Both the position numbers and the translations under genes were made by a program. Positions 1-12,639 of a stretch of 64,000 nt of DNA are shown here, piece by piece. This stretch comes from Sapria himalayana. Its lineage: Eukaryota; Streptophyta; Magnoliopsida; Malpighiales; Rafflesiaceae. Below the pieces are notes generated by a model. That model was not told the origin of the DNA and did no database searches. It saw only the letters and a list, made by a program, of their open reading frames with translations. How positions within the stretch are numbered: the first letter of the stretch is position 1; each line of letters begins with the position of its first letter. The stretch is from positions 605,169 to 669,168 of the forward strand of contig JAREIK010002254.1 in the NCBI GenBank assembly GCA_029783825.1. The letters run 5' to 3'.

Positions 1-349
1 CTTTGAAGATGAGGTCTCTGAATGATCGATTCATGCTTGCTGAAAGAGGCTACTTGGATGAAGGAGGGCTCTTGGGAAGGAAATGGTTTAAACATCTTGT
101 AAGTGGTTTTTACATTGTTAAGTGTTTTTTTTTTTTTGTTTATGTTTGTTGCAATTGAGATGATTTTTTTTTTCTTTGCAGGTTTATGGACCTCATAGTG
201 TCAATGGAACTAAATTAGGTGTCTTTCCTGGGATAGCAGATGCCATTTCTGGTTCAGCAGGTCTGAATTGGAAAGTGAAACATGAGATATGGAGGGTGGC
301 AAGAGCCATTGAGAGAGCTGCCAGTGCTCTTGATGGGTGCCTAGTCTGA
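1..349 (+). CDS. AMP1: AMP1-type glutamate carboxypeptidase, last two exons (5' part outside window)
   Basis: Two exons, 1-98 and 182-349, join in frame across an 83-base intron (gtaagt at 99, ag at 180-181 after a T-rich tract); the stop TGA is at 347-349. The 87 residues carry LNDRFMLAERG, GRKWFKHL, VFPGIADAI and HEIWRVARAIERA, the C-terminal signature of plant M28B peptidases of the AMP1/VP8/PLA3 group. From family knowledge these are ER-membrane proteins that limit shoot meristem size and leaf initiation and are linked to miRNA-directed translational repression on the ER; their natural peptide substrate is unknown. Only the end of the dimerisation domain is visible, so the zinc ligands cannot be checked. 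The gene is convergent with the condensin gene. The paralogue LAMP1 is the main alternative, but the C-terminal motif resembles AMP1 proper. Confidence 0.9.
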
Positions 350-652
350 AACTCTTAGAATATAAACTGTATTCACATTATAACTGTATGTTTAACCTTT
401 CTATATGTATATGGTGTCTCTGTGTGTGTGTGTGTGTTTAGAAGTTATGATTATATTTAAAACAGATTGTTTGGCATTGGCAAACTCTTTCAAACTAAAT
501 GCATGTAAATTCACTCAAATACCCACAATCCACTTCTTTTCTCCAAATCTAATTTTCTCCTAATCTAATTTTAAAACTATAATTCACTTTTCTCCCAATC
601 TATTTTTTTTTTATGTTCATTATATTGTAATGCTTGAGAAGTGAGTCATCTC

Positions 653-658
653 AATAAA
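653..658 (+). terminator. candidate poly(A) signal of the AMP1-like gene
   Basis: AATAAA stands about 300 bases after the stop codon and is followed by a T-rich stretch. Spacing suits a plant 3' UTR, but plant poly(A) signals are loose, so this is only a candidate. A (TG)n run lies between it and the stop, at about 420-437. Confidence 0.4.
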
Positions 659-1239
659 GACTTTTTATAGATGTCACAGTAATCTATTTACCAATGAAGC
701 CATCACATTAACTCAAGAATTTATGATATGGTTCTGAGATTTTAATCAATGCAACAAAACTTCAATGAGTTGTGAGTTTATAGTTGTCTAGTAGTTATAA
801 ATATCACATTGTAAGTAGGTTTCTTTGGTATGTGTTGCATTAAAATAATTCTTAGACTTTTATTTTATTAATTTATTTTTCTTAAGGATTAATAATAGAG
901 TCAAGTCAGACGTGTTTGAAAATATTAACTATAAAATCATATACAACGTATTTTATTAGATTTTAACAAGGCAAGTGCTATTCTCACAACTTTTTTTTTT
1001 TTTAATTATGAACTCTCAAATATTAATTTAATAATTTTTACATGTATACTTCATTGGACCAAGACTCATTTTTTATCTAATTTTGAATAAGCTTTGGTTT
1101 ATCACATAAAGTTTTGTTATTTGGATAGTTATAAAACTTTGTTACGATACCAAAGCTTATTGTTTGTTGCAAGACTCCAAAAGTTTGTTGGATAATTGAT
1201 TTTATCTAATAAATATTAATACGTATATGAGTCATACAA
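659..1239. other. intergenic AT-rich DNA, no gene seen
   Basis: No coding signal or clear element border. Homopolymer T runs only. Confidence 0.5.
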
Positions 1240-2300
1240 GTAGTAAAGTGCACATAAGTTTAGTTAGTGATCCCATATAAATTATATGAGTAGGTTGACC
1301 AATCAAATATTGACTTAACTGATGCTCGAGTTAACAAGATAAACTTGAGTTTCAGATTGAAACTTAAACTCTAGGTTTCATTTATTTTCTTATATATGAT
1401 GAGTTTTCTTTACTATTAAGGTGATATTATACTTGATTGTTGGATAAATGATATGATGTTATATATTTCTCACTTTTCTCTTTTGGCATACAAGCTAGTT
1501 GTCAATCACAAACTTTCATTACTAAAAATGATCTTCTCATAGTTATGCCTTTAGTAGTTTCCTACCAAAATCATATTTACGTTGTTAATGAGGCATTCAC
1601 ACTTTTACTCATTTTAAGTAATACATCAATAGCTCTTGACAATTATTTCAATTATGTATTTTTATTCTCTAACCTCAATTGTCATATAAGATACAAAATA
1701 ATATAGTATTAATTTATTTGAGCTTATGACTTCATAAATATCATACTCACATTATTTGATATATATCTCCTTAACAAATTTATCTATAGAAGTTATACAC
1801 GAGGAAATGATCACAAGGTTGTCTCCACCTTACGAAGTACATCCTCTTGGATGTGTTTCATGACTTACCAATCACCGTCCATCATAATTGACATACGACT
1901 CACATACTATAGTAATATTTCTAGATTTGATGTTCTACATAACCCACATTATTTGAAGGCTAGTTTTTCTATAATATACATAATGGAATGGGCATATCAT
2001 ATATTTGGCTTTTTTAGTGTCATATTCACATCAATTAAACTTACATAATTTTAAGATTTCTATGCATATGTTTATCTCATGAAAAAAGAATAGAAGGGTT
2101 GTTACTTCATTTGTATACAACCTCATGAGTGTGTCCTAAATCTATGTTATAATTAATATCCATCTCCATCAATATTCAAAACATAATATTTCCATCAAAA
2201 AATATTTCCACAAAACATAATATTTCCATAAAAAAATTATTTCCACAAACCATAATATTTCCACATAACAAACTCTAGATCCTTAGTCTAATATTCGTGA
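1240..2300 (-). repeat. R1 repeat copy, reverse orientation
   Basis: Diverged copy of the R1 family. Landmarks read on the plus strand are the stretch around 1720-1780 (cttcataaatatcatactca) and the cluster at 1850-1915 (catgacttaccaatcac, actcacatactatag). They are the reverse complements of landmarks in the forward copies at about 8.2, 11.3, 13.4 and 16.7 kb. No protein coding is preserved. Confidence 0.6.
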
Positions 2301-2619
2301 AAAATTTACATGAGATGTTTGATGATTTATCTCTTCGAATTGAGAGTTCCAATGATATACATCATGAAGATCTAGGTCTCAAACCTGATTACCAATCATT
2401 CCTTCCTTTCATTCAACTTGAATTTTTCCTAGTTAGATGTTGGAATTCACACCATTTTAAGTTTGATATATTTTTGGCCTCAAAATCCGAATCCTCCTAA
2501 CTCTTCTTTCAAAATTCTATAAGTTCCTCTTTATCATCGATATTCTATCTAGTTATTATGTGATTCTTCAATTTGAGAGTCATGAATTTAGGTTGAGGTC
2601 ACGACCCTAGGTGCTCTTT

Positions 2620-3000
2620 ATATTGTCTATGGAGTATAAAGTCATGATGGCATAGAAATATTATGATTGAGGTAATTTTGATCTAGAACACAAGTCATGA
2701 CAGCACGAATGATCGTGATGGAGAAAGTTTCTCTATGAATACATGATCATGGTAGAAAGAATATTGTGTCTGAGGTAATTATTCTATGAAACATAAAATC
2801 ATGGTGACAAGAATTATTACAATCAAGTTAATTGCTCTCTAAAACACAAAGTTACATCATCAAGAATGTTACAACTAAGAAAATTAGTATCTAAAGCATA
2901 AATTCGTAACAAGAATGACCACAACCAAGGTAATTCTTTTTTGGAACACAGGTGACAAGAATATCATGATTGAGATAATTACTATCTCAGACACAGTCTT
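2620..3000. repeat. degenerate minisatellite of R1 type
   Basis: About six poorly conserved units of roughly 60 bases, each with a variant of 'aacacaaagtcatgatg' and then 'aagaat...gattgaggtaatt'. Equivalent arrays occur at 12.1, 14.0 and 19.6 kb, so this looks like an internal part of the R1 repeat. Confidence 0.5.
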
Positions 3001-3189
3001 GGAATAAAAAGTTAGCACAACTAACAATCAATTGGTGTTGTGTGAATTTTAACTCTATAATGAATATATCACAATATAAGAAAATATCATTATTTCTTGT
3101 ACTAATTTGACATTTGGTTGCTCCAACATAGAAATAACATCATTGCAAGATTATGTTTTAATTAATGTGGCTATGACTCTAAGATAATA

Positions 3190-3640
3190 TCATGGTCATG
3201 GAAAATATTTTATATAGTGAAAGATTATGATAACCAGGTGATAGAATTATGATGTACAAAAATTATTACAGTATGTTTGTAAAGTTATAGCCAAGAAAAT
3301 TTGTCACAACTTCTCAATAGATATTTGCTTGTGTAAATAAATCATGATATTTGAATATCATAAATTTTCCTTGTTCTGAATTTCAATTTAGTTTTCCATC
3401 AAATTTACCAATTATACTCAATTTAGATTCGATTTTATTATTATTTATTTAATTTCATAAAAATCATAATTCAGTGAACTCCTTTTCTTTATGACTCAAA
3501 TTTATCATAATCACATCATAAAAATAATAGAAAACAATCATAAAAAATTAATACTTTGAGTGCCGAACTTAGGCAACTATATTTCAATTATATGTTATAT
3601 AACTCTTGGATCATAACACAATTTGACATTGCATATTATT
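3190..3640. repeat. R2 repeat, copy 1
   Basis: Diverged direct copy of the stretch at about 6760-7220. Shared order: a 'gatagagt..tggtgt' motif, a block of the type 'ttaccaattatactcaattt', then 'catcaaaaat' and 'ttgagtgc' motifs. Part of the retroelement debris; no coding recognised. Confidence 0.45.
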
Positions 3641-3784
3641 AGTATTAACTCTTACTTCTGAATAAAAAATTAATACTTTGAGTGCCTAACTTAGGCAACT
3701 ATATTTCAATTATATGTTATATAACTTTTGGATCATAACACAATTTGGCATTGCATATTATTAGTATTAACTCTTACTTCTGAA
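3541..3784. repeat. 122-base tandem duplication
   Basis: Two adjacent copies with a 122-base period, each starting 'aaaaaattaatactttgag' and ending 'attaactcttacttctga'. They differ at only a few positions, so the duplication is much younger than the surrounding repeats. Confidence 0.85.
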
Positions 3785-4020
3785 GTTGCTAACATATTTT
3801 TTAGAGTTGCGACTTGAATTACAAAGTTGTGACTCATTTGAAGCTGCTATGACCTATTTGATACCTCTAATAGCTTCTATGTCGGCTTTAGTATAGGATG
3901 ATCCTTTTTGCATAATAATATTAATTCTTCCCCTTTGAGAATTGACTTCTTTTTTTTCTGTCTCATTCAAGCCCTCGTTTAATACCAGATAATGTTAGGG
4001 GACACCATCAAAAATAACTC

Positions 4021-4700
4021 TTAGATATAGTCATCTATTGAGACTCCCTCTGCTCGGCATAAAAAAGTAATCAATGAATGGTAAATTATTAGGCTAGAAA
4101 ATTCATTTTCTTGATAATTGAGAATGTATTTCTCAAGTATTTTTCCCACATAAAATCTATATCCAGTCAAAAGGATATAAAGTAGAACTATCTTATCTTG
4201 TGTAAGGGTTAATACATGAAGTGTCATCAACAAAAATGAGCATATAAAACACAATCACATTTTACTCATCTTTGTGATTTATTCAAGCATCAAAAATCTA
4301 TATGTACTTTTTGAAGTTACTTTTCATTCTCCAATTCCATCCCTAAATGTATTCACAGTTTCTTCGAAATTAGGTCATGTTTGAAGGGATTTAAAGACTA
4401 GACTATCTCTAGCCCCTAGCAATCTAGAAGCTCACTAACATTTTAGGCCAGAAAATTAGGTCATATTTTAACTTCAATCCATTTTTTCTATTCTTTATAA
4501 AAGAGAGATAAATATTCGCAATTGCTCTCTTACAGATATTTTCTTGTCTAGAATTGAAACCATCCATTTTCTACATGTTTCCTACAAAAATGTTTGCATG
4601 GGCATCATGGTTCTCTATAGAATTTTAATTGCACTAGACTATGGTTGCTTCCTTTTTACCTTGCTTCTCGCCTTCCTCCATCCTTGCACTAAATTTTTGA
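4021..4700 (-). pseudogene. retroelement-associated ORF relic ('putative plant transposon protein' type)
   Basis: Minus-strand reading gives a Lys/Glu-rich start (MEEGEKQGKKEAT) near 4680, then broken frames, then an open stretch of 77 residues ending at 4021. That stretch contains ILLTGYRFYVGKILEKYI and SLITFLCRAEGVSIDD. This matches in order the motif set 'LLYAi-tG-iNVG-iI ... PSLITaLC-raGV' of ORFs in plant Ty3/gypsy elements, usually labelled putative plant transposon protein. Several stops and frame changes show it is dead. Recognition rests on remembered family motifs, not a search. Confidence 0.55.
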
Positions 4701-4804
4701 GATGTGGGGCTTGGAATCTTCATGGAATTGAGAGAGAGACATTTAGGAATTTTAGGGTTTGCTCTCCTATGCAATTTTTTCTAAATAGCCATGCATGGTC
4801 ATAA

Positions 4805-5985
4805 ATTTGCATATATATTTTTTGAAAGTCACAACACTGGCAAATAGTCATGAATTTGAGTCTTTTTAAAGGTTGCAATGTAGCCTAATGATCATGGCTT
4901 TGAGTATATCTAGGTTGGAACCTGCAATCTATTTATTATGGGAGGAGGGGGGGGAATTCATTATGTATCAGTATCAAGTGCAGTACATATACCACAAATA
5001 TTAATAACTAGACATTCACTAAAGTCTTTGCTTCATCTATAACTTTTATAGTCTATGATATTTTTTTTGTTTAGTCTTTTACTTTTTTTCTCTTTATTTT
5101 TTTTTTTTGTGTTCGACATCAACACTATATGAAAGATAATATCAATACTAATTTTCACATAGATTTTGGTGCTGAATGCACAAATATTTTTCCTTTTTTT
5201 ATTTTGGTCATGACATTATGATGTGTTGTAGCTTCTTCAACCCTCTTGTCATCCTTCTCATCACTGTACAACTTTATTTGGTGATTATATCTTCAACCAA
5301 ATTGGTGACTATATCTTCAAATAAAGTGTCATAGATTGGATAATGACTATCAAATATTATCCCTTCATGGCTCCCAAATTTAGATCTCCACGGCTTACTA
5401 CATTTTGATAATATAACTAACTAAAGTAACCATTTTGCGTGAGAAATAAGCTTCATTATATTGATACATTAAGTTGTGCATATTTATCTTCTACTCCTAA
5501 AGTTCTCCTTTTTTGATTTTTTTCTTTTTTTATGTCCTTAAATATTAGCTCAGCCCTAGGGTTTTACTCTATTGTTTGGTTGCAAAGAACCATTAAAATG
5601 AAAGATACGAATAGGTAATGTAAGTTAAGAAATACAAAATGAGGTGCAAATTTAAGATATTGATATCTAAATTACTAAAATAAAAGTACTTCAAGGATAG
5701 TTATACCAACTAAAATTAACTAACAAACGAAAGAATCATTAACAATAGTGCTACAACCATATTGTGACTTTGTTATATTAATTTTTAGGATTAGGCAAAG
5801 TCTGAAAATACTATTGGGCGATGGTCTGTCATCTAACTAGTTCTTCAAGTATATGAGTCATACAAGTACTAAAATGAAAATTTTATCCATATATCAATTC
5901 CATATGGATTGTGTAAATTGTTTGATCAACTAATTATCAATCAAAAACTAATATAGGTGAAAGGATAAAAATGATTTTAGGTATA
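4805..5985. other. unassigned AT-rich repeat debris
   Basis: No gene or RNA recognised. Contains a short G-run near 4943-4955, T-rich tracts near 5060-5115, and scattered words of the surrounding repeats. Confidence 0.4.
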
Positions 5986-5989
5986 ACAT

Positions 5990-6720
5990 TTGGGATGAGC
6001 ACACAAGATAATTAGAGATGCATCTCACGAAATTTTGGGTTTGCTAAAATGCCCCTCAAGAGTATTTATGAATAAAACCCTAAATTCACAATACTCAGTT
6101 TTGCACCTTGGATTTTCTCCTATGGTTTATACATGTGCCTTGCATTGCTCATTTGCTATTGAATCTCTCATAGGATTGGGTAAAATTTGGCTCTCAAAAT
6201 CCTAGCTTTTATCTCTTTTCTCATGCCTAGATGATCAAATGATCATATATCATATGATCATGATGTTAGGAATGGCCCGATAGCACATATTATCTCTAGA
6301 ACATAAAGTTACAGTGTTGAGAATGGTTTATGACTTTGGTGTCTCTTTTGCATCAAATGGCTGGTGTTAGGAATGGCCATAGTCGAACACCTCAGCCCTT
6401 ATAACACAAGTCGAGGCATTTGAAAGGTGTCATAACTTTGGTATCTCTTTTGCATCAGATGACTATGACACTAGGAATGACTACACCTTATACATTTCAC
6501 TTTTATAACCAAAAGTTGTGACATAGAAAATGAGTCATGGATTTGGTCATTTCTTTAGAGTAGAGAGTTGTGATTCTAGAAATGACTGCGACGCAAGTAT
6601 TACTCTATGGAACTTATATAGCTAAAAGGCACAATGCTAATAATAGAATAGTAGCTATTTATATAGATTTGATGGCTCTATTACACGAAAGCTGCAATGC
6701 TAGAGGCTTACTATGGATTT
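5990..6720 (-). repeat. R1 repeat copy, reverse orientation (with minisatellite part)
   Basis: Corresponds in order to 21930-22340: 'aaaccctaaattcacaatac', 'tgctcatttgc..tgaatctctc', 'gcttttatctcttttctcat', then 'cattat..tctctagaacataaag' and units with 'aggaatg.ccatg'. On this strand it is the reverse of the forward R1 copies. Confidence 0.55.
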
Positions 6721-6759
6721 GAGTACTAGTGGGTACTTGGTTGCTATGAGAATTAATAT

Positions 6760-7220
6760 CATAGTCTTAAAAAATATTATTAGCTAATATGAATACTATT
6801 CCAAAAAATTTTGTAGTCATAAATAATGTATTGTATGGTGAAATAATCATGTCAACGAGATGATAGAGTCTTGGTGTGTGAAGATTGTCAAGACTAATTA
6901 AGTAGAGTTTTAGCTCAAAATAAATGTCTAAGCTAACATATAGCTCAATGAGATATAAAATTGTCATAACACGAGGAATCTTATAAATTTACATAATTTT
7001 TTACTCTTAACCTTTTCAACAATCTACCAAATCTCTATTATACACAATAATCATACAATTTTACTATTATTTATCATAATCCATCAAAAATCTTAATTTA
7101 GTAAAATTATTCATTTTAAAGCTCATTTCTATATAACCACATCATGCATATTCATCAAAATACTTAGTTGTATTTGGTATTTAGCATACCTAACATTGAG
7201 GGTGCACAATCTCAAAAACA
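6760..7220. repeat. R2 repeat, copy 2
   Basis: Direct, diverged copy of about 3190-3640, with the same order of short blocks (gatgatagagt, ctaccaaatct, catcaaaaatctt, ttgagggtgc). Spacing between copies is about 3.6 kb, suggesting repetition of a larger unit. Confidence 0.45.
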
Positions 7221-7929
7221 TATAATACCAGTGCTATTATTTTTAAATTGTGATAGCTAAGTACCTCACTAGTATAAATTGTCATGGCAATTTCTCATGC
7301 AGTAACTTATTCAATATAGAGCCAAAACATATGGTCGTTTGAGTCGCAACATTATTTTCCACCATGACATGTTATTCAAGAGAGCATATACTCCAGTTAT
7401 GGTTTTTCCAACACAATGACATTTTACTCTAGAGAAAAAGACTAAGCCATGTCCATTCACGGTATCATGAATTTTAGTTCTAGAAAGAATTTGTCTCATT
7501 AATAGTCATTTCCAATGGTATGATATTTTACTCTAAATGAGATTACTTGAATCATGACATTCATTGCTATTATAACTCTGGTATTCTAGAGAAGATACGA
7601 TGAGATAAAAAAGTCGCGACCTCAAACAATAATGTAATTTCCAACTAAAAGCATTATCAAATTTCTAAAATTTAATAGCAATACTTAAGATTGTATGAGA
7701 TAGGAGAATGGGAAATTATATTTCAAACCGATCATGCTAGAAACCTTAGGTGAGCATCTTCTAATCTCTAATAAGGAGAATATTCAAAGAAAATATAAAA
7801 CATATTTGATTGGGATTAGCTTTTGAAACTCATATCTTTATTTTAGCTTTCATTGAGAACCCTAGATTCCACAAGATGTCTCTCAAAACATCTTAGATGA
7901 ATTCTTCTTCCATAGGTTTATACATGTTG
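7221..7929. other. unassigned retroelement debris
   Basis: Short words shared with R1 (catgacat, ctctagagaa, aaccctagattc) but no continuous alignment that I can follow. No gene seen. Confidence 0.35.
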
Positions 7930-8620
7930 ATCATGAAGGACATTAATATGTATGTTATGGGACACCTCATGTGTAATGGTAAGAAGGAAGTGATATTCAT
8001 TCTAACCTTAATGTATGAGATAAACCTATGGGTGAAAACTAGAGATTGAGGTAAGTTTAATCAATGTAACTAAGATCCTTACAAAGCCATATGAACAAAT
8101 GCACTTATGACCAATCTATTATGCATATTATACAATAATTGACAATGGGTGATGTAGGAGTTTATAATATCTAACCTAGAAGTTTTACTATAATATGTGA
8201 GTCATGTATCGGCGGATGGTGGATACTGATAGATAAGTCATGGAACACAAATAAGAGGACATGATCCATATAGTGGTGATAGCCCTACAAGTCAATTTCT
8301 CTTGTATAATTTCAACATATATAATTTATGAGAAGATATATGTTAATTGTCTTTAGTATAAGTTGAAAATATAAATATATTTATTACCATATCATTTCAC
8401 ATCTTTAAGGTATTAGAAGTTAGAGAATATTATTGAATTTTCAAAATAATCATCAAAGTTAGTTAATATATTGCTAAAAAACAATATTTGTGCAATAACC
8501 AATGAATGGAAGAATGTGTAGCTTTGGTGATGAAATATCAAGTAGATTACTAAGACAAGATTATCCTTGTTAGTGATAATCTAAGGATGACAACCAACTT
8601 ATATGCCAAGAGATCAATGT
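7930..8620 (+). repeat. R1 repeat copy, forward
   Basis: Carries the ordered R1 landmarks: 'aagaaggaagtgat', 'catgagataaacctat', 'ccaatctattatgcatatta', 'atatgtgagtcatgtatc', 'ggtggtgatagccct' and 'aagatatatgttaatt'. Matching copies lie near 11.0, 13.0 and 16.4 kb. Confidence 0.65.
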
Positions 8621-9879
8621 AATATTTTCATACTAATTTATCATATGTTCAATAATCAAATATAATATTGACTAAATACTAAAAAAATATTATCATACAC
8701 AAGAAAGTGAGCCAACCCTATTGTCTGAGTATCTTCCTAGAAACACAAGTTTATCAACTCAACTTGAATATTAGTTTATTCATTATTGATTGCTCAAACT
8801 ATCAATATAATTTCTATCGGATCAATATCTATACTTATCTATTTTACTATTTATTCGACTCATTTATCTATGTGACTATGGTTGATGAGTGATAATCACC
8901 CAATAAGATTTTGTGATGCTGTCAATTAACAATAAGTTTTTGCACAATCATAGAGTCATAATAGTCATAGCATAGAAAAATGATATTATGACCTAATATA
9001 GTAAAGTTATAACATGAAAATGAAGTACAAAAGTGGAGAAGTCTTAAATAAGTTTTGACATGAAAAAATAGTGTCACATCCCAATACAATGTCGTAATTG
9101 AGTGATGAGTCACATAGTGGAAACATAGTGTCTCGATTAAATATAGTATCATAATAGGAAATCATCTTAGCTATACAAACTAGCTTCATCATACAACCTT
9201 TCACTTTTTTTTCCTAAGCTTTCTTTCAGCATTGAATCATATTTCATGTTTTCTCAAATTGCGGCTTCATTCATTTTTTTCTTTTTCCCAGGATGTCATG
9301 GCTATATGAATTGTTGTAGCTTCATTTTCAATGGATGCTATGACTTAAGACTCATTGTGGCTTATTGTTGAGTTGTACTTCAAGCTTTTTCTTTCTAGAT
9401 CTCCAATGTCATGACTCTGGGATTTTCCACAACTTCTTTCTTTAGATTCTACAAAGACATAGTCATGAAGTTGATCAAAGTTGTGACTTTCATTGTCACC
9501 TCTAATTTTTTCTAAATCTTTTGGATCTTGTAGAATTTTCATTAGCCACTAATTGAGATTCTACCTCTTCTTTCACTATTGGTATTTTCTTCAAATCTTA
9601 TACATTATTTTCTCCTTCAAATTCAGAAAAAAAATGAGCTTTTCACTTTCTTTTTCTACCTCTTTAGAGTAATTTCATTAGACCCTTCTGAAGCTACAAA
9701 TTTGAAGAATATCATGACTTCATTATGGTCATTCACCTCAATCTTAAATTCATTTTTATAGCTACATAAATTCTTCTTCTGCATCATCCCGCTCATCTTT
9801 GTCATCCTACTCATCTTTATCATACTAACAGTCTTCCATAAAATTTTTCCACCTAAATTTCAAGTTTTTTTTTGTTTTA
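8621..9879. other. retroelement debris between R1 copy and protease relic
   Basis: The stretch 8780-8890 (tctatcggatcaatatctat, then a cluster of TA-rich words) resembles the 'tgtgggatcgacct' stretch found near the 5' end of Athila/Tat-type elements; a sister stretch is at about 11880-11950. The rest encodes only broken, Lys/Glu-rich minus-strand frames, as expected downstream of a retroelement protease. Confidence 0.35.
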
Positions 9880-10345
9880 CTATGTAGAGGAGATTATCAA
9901 TCTTCCAACTTTTCTCATCATCATCTAGATTATGCATCCCTTTGTAAAAATTGAACTTCAATTGTTCCTCTCCTATGTAAAGCATAAATTCTCCCTTCTT
10001 GACATTAATAAGGACTTGTCTAGTAATTAAAAATAATCATCCCAAGAACAATAGAGTTTGTTTGTCTTCCTACAAATCAAACATCAAATTTTTTAGAAAA
10101 AATAAATATACCAACCTTGACCAAAATATATTCAATAATACTAGTTGGGCACTTCGATGATTTATCAGTCATTTGTAGTAAGAGAGAGATAGGAGTGATC
10201 TTACTGATGTTCAATCTTTGTCATTGGAATTGGCTTCAAGTTGACACTCAATTCTAAATCACATATTATCTTTCAAAATATTTGCTCTATAATTATGCAT
10301 GGTATAATAAAACTTCCTAGATCTTTTAACTTCGTGAGAAGTTTT
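9880..10345 (-). pseudogene. Ty3/gypsy retroelement aspartic-protease relic
   Basis: Reading the minus strand through several stops and shifts gives, in order, DLGSFIIPC, ICDLELSVNLKPIPMTKIE, LSLTTND, IVLG, and an open stretch LINVKKGEFMLYIGEEQLKF. This is the order seen in plant Ty3/gypsy gag-pol: 'DpGSFtIPCtIG', 'CDLGASiNLMPlSi', 'LqLADrS', 'vILGRPFLaT' and 'LIDVqkGeLtLRvgdeev.F'. The catalytic D-L/S-G motif reads as DLE, so activity is lost. It faces opposite to the gag relic at 17 kb, so the two come from different insertions. Confidence 0.7.
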
Positions 10346-10559
10346 CATTGAATAATTGCAAAGTTTTCATTGAATAATTTGAGAAAATTCTCAAATTATT
10401 TATCTAATTTTCTCTTTCTAAAATATTACAAAAAAATGAAGATTTGGAAGAAAATTACTTTTAGTATCATTATCCATCACATTCATCTTTTCAAAAAAAT
10501 GAAGATTTTCTCTAGAGTTTTCATTGAATAATTGGCTTCTTTCTTTTGAAAGCCATGAC

Positions 10560-11750
10560 TTTCTTTTTTAAGTAATATAATAACATTCGAGTATACAAGA
10601 AGAAAAAGAGAAAAATCTTCTAATTTTCTTCTCTTTTCCACACACCAAGTAGATTCCTAAGTACAACAACCAAACTCTAGGAGCAATTTTCTTTTTCTTC
10701 CCACACACCAAGCATATTCCTAAGCACAACAACCAAATTCTAGGAGTAAATTTTGTACTCACTAGAGGCTCAAAAATTAAGTAAGAGATGTAAGACATAA
10801 GCTAAACTCTAGAGTTTGGAGGATAATTTTTAAACTCCCTCTCTCTAGAGTAGATTTGAAAAAAAATATCAAAATAACATATAGTGTAGGATTTTTGTAA
10901 TTTTGATTATATGATATATAAATGATTTTTAAATTAATAAATGTGTTTTGATTTATGTTGTATTATGAAAATTGATAGATATAGTGATTAAATAGAACAT
11001 GAGTTAAATATTTCATTATTGATGGATTTGTATGAGTTGTCATGGTGGACGCTGACAAGTAAACCACAATGTGTATACGGTAGGAAGGAAATGATAGGCT
11101 CTCCAACAAAAATGCATGAGATAAACCTATACATTAAAACTTTAAATTTGAATAGTTAATCATTATGATATATTACTTACGAAGATAAAAACAATAATGA
11201 ATTTACACCCCTAATCCATTGTACATGTCTTAGAGTAATTAGTTCTCAATTAAGATAGATATTTTATATAATGTTCTTTTTGGAATTTTATCTTTAGTAT
11301 GTGAGTCACATCATCACTAATACGGATGATGATAGGTAATTCATGAGATGTACATAAGTATATTATGACTCATAAGGTGGAAATAACCTTTTTTATTACA
11401 TTCACTCATATGGTTCCTACTAGTGAACTCGAGAGAAGCATATATTAATTATGCAAGTATGGTGCATATGAAAGTAAAAGTATAAATATTTGTAAATCAT
11501 ATCAATTCTTAGTCTTTATGACACGAGGCCAGAAAATAAGATCATACAATATGAAACAACCATTAAGAGTAGTTGATGAGTTATTTGAAAGGTATAGACT
11601 TGTGAATGACTCTCGAGAAGAGATGATTTATTATCTTTGTAGTAAAGTACCGAGGGGACAACTATTAGGGGACCATCATTGGGATGAGCTCAATTGTGTT
11701 TATTGCCTTGTATGCTATTAGGCCAAAAATTCATTACACAGCAATCCTAT
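10560..11750 (+). repeat. R1 repeat copy, forward
   Basis: Starts with a purine/pyrimidine-rich block (agaaaaagagaaaaatcttc, caccaagtagattcctaagt, the second word duplicated near 10700), then 'aaactctagagtttggagg', then the ordered landmarks 'ggtaggaaggaaatgat', 'catgagataaacctat', 'gtatgtgagtcacatcatca' and 'gaatgactctcgag'. Aligns well with 12640-13800 about 2.1 kb on. Confidence 0.7.
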
Positions 11751-12079
11751 ATTTTTTTTATATCCAAACCCAATATAATTCAATTTATTTGAACATACAT
11801 CAAATAAATTAAATGAATAAATCCAAGGATCTAAGATTGATACCAAAATCTATAATAATTATTTTATTAGAATTGAGTTGTATATTACTTTTGATTGATC
11901 AAACTACTAATATAATCTTTGTGGGATGATATTTAAACAAAACTCCTCTTTACAATATATACAACCCATATATTTTGAGCTACATAAAATTACAAAGTCA
12001 AAACTAATTAGGCCAAAGATATAATAATTATTCAACACCATGACTTTTGAACATGAAATGTTACAGGGCATTTTCTCGG
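11751..12079. other. short unassigned stretch between R1 copies
   Basis: Contains 'gatcaaactactaatataat' followed by 'ctttgtgggatga', comparable to 8790-8830. No gene seen. Confidence 0.35.
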
Positions 12080-12480
12080 ATATAGTTATTCTTCAAGGGC
12101 ATGACTTCTATCATTAAGAGAAGGAAAAGCCATGACTTTTATGTTTGGGATAATTGAAATATCATGGCTATTTTGCAATGCCATGATCATATGATTTATT
12201 AGAAAAGTCAAAGCTAGCACCATGACCAGTCTTAGTGCTACAACCTTTTGAGGCACAAGAAAGAGCATTCTTTGCCCCATGATAATTCTCAATGCCACAA
12301 CCATATTATGCACATGAGAGATGATTCTCAATATCATGATCATTCTCAGCACCATGACTATATAATGATCAAGAGAGACAAATGCCAACATAGTAGCCTC
12401 CTCGGCATCATGGCAATATGAGGCACACGAGATATCATTCCCAGTGTCATAACCATTCATAGTGTTATGACTCCATGATG
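12080..12480. repeat. minisatellite of R1 type
   Basis: Units of about 35-60 bases built from 'atgatcattctcaatgccat' and 'gaccatat.atgcacaagaga'. The open minus-strand frame across it (12086-12460) is a by-product of the repeat. Confidence 0.6.
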
Positions 12481-12639
12481 AATGAGATAGACAAATGTCA
12501 AAACCATGACTATTCTTAGTGTCATACCTTTATGTTACATAGATAATAATCTCGTATCATGGGCATTATCTAGGCGATAGCTTTATATTGCAAAAAGATT
12601 GAGACACATTCAAGAGTCTCAAGCACTTTTTATAGTTAT

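Noticed and set aside
4544..4804. 86-residue plus-strand frame
   Set aside because: The opposite strand carries the better-supported retroelement ORF relic; this frame has no recognised motif.
8707..8892. 61-residue plus-strand frame
   Set aside because: Lies in retroelement leader-like sequence, with no start context or family match.
12086..12460. 124-residue minus-strand frame
   Set aside because: Runs through an R1-type minisatellite.
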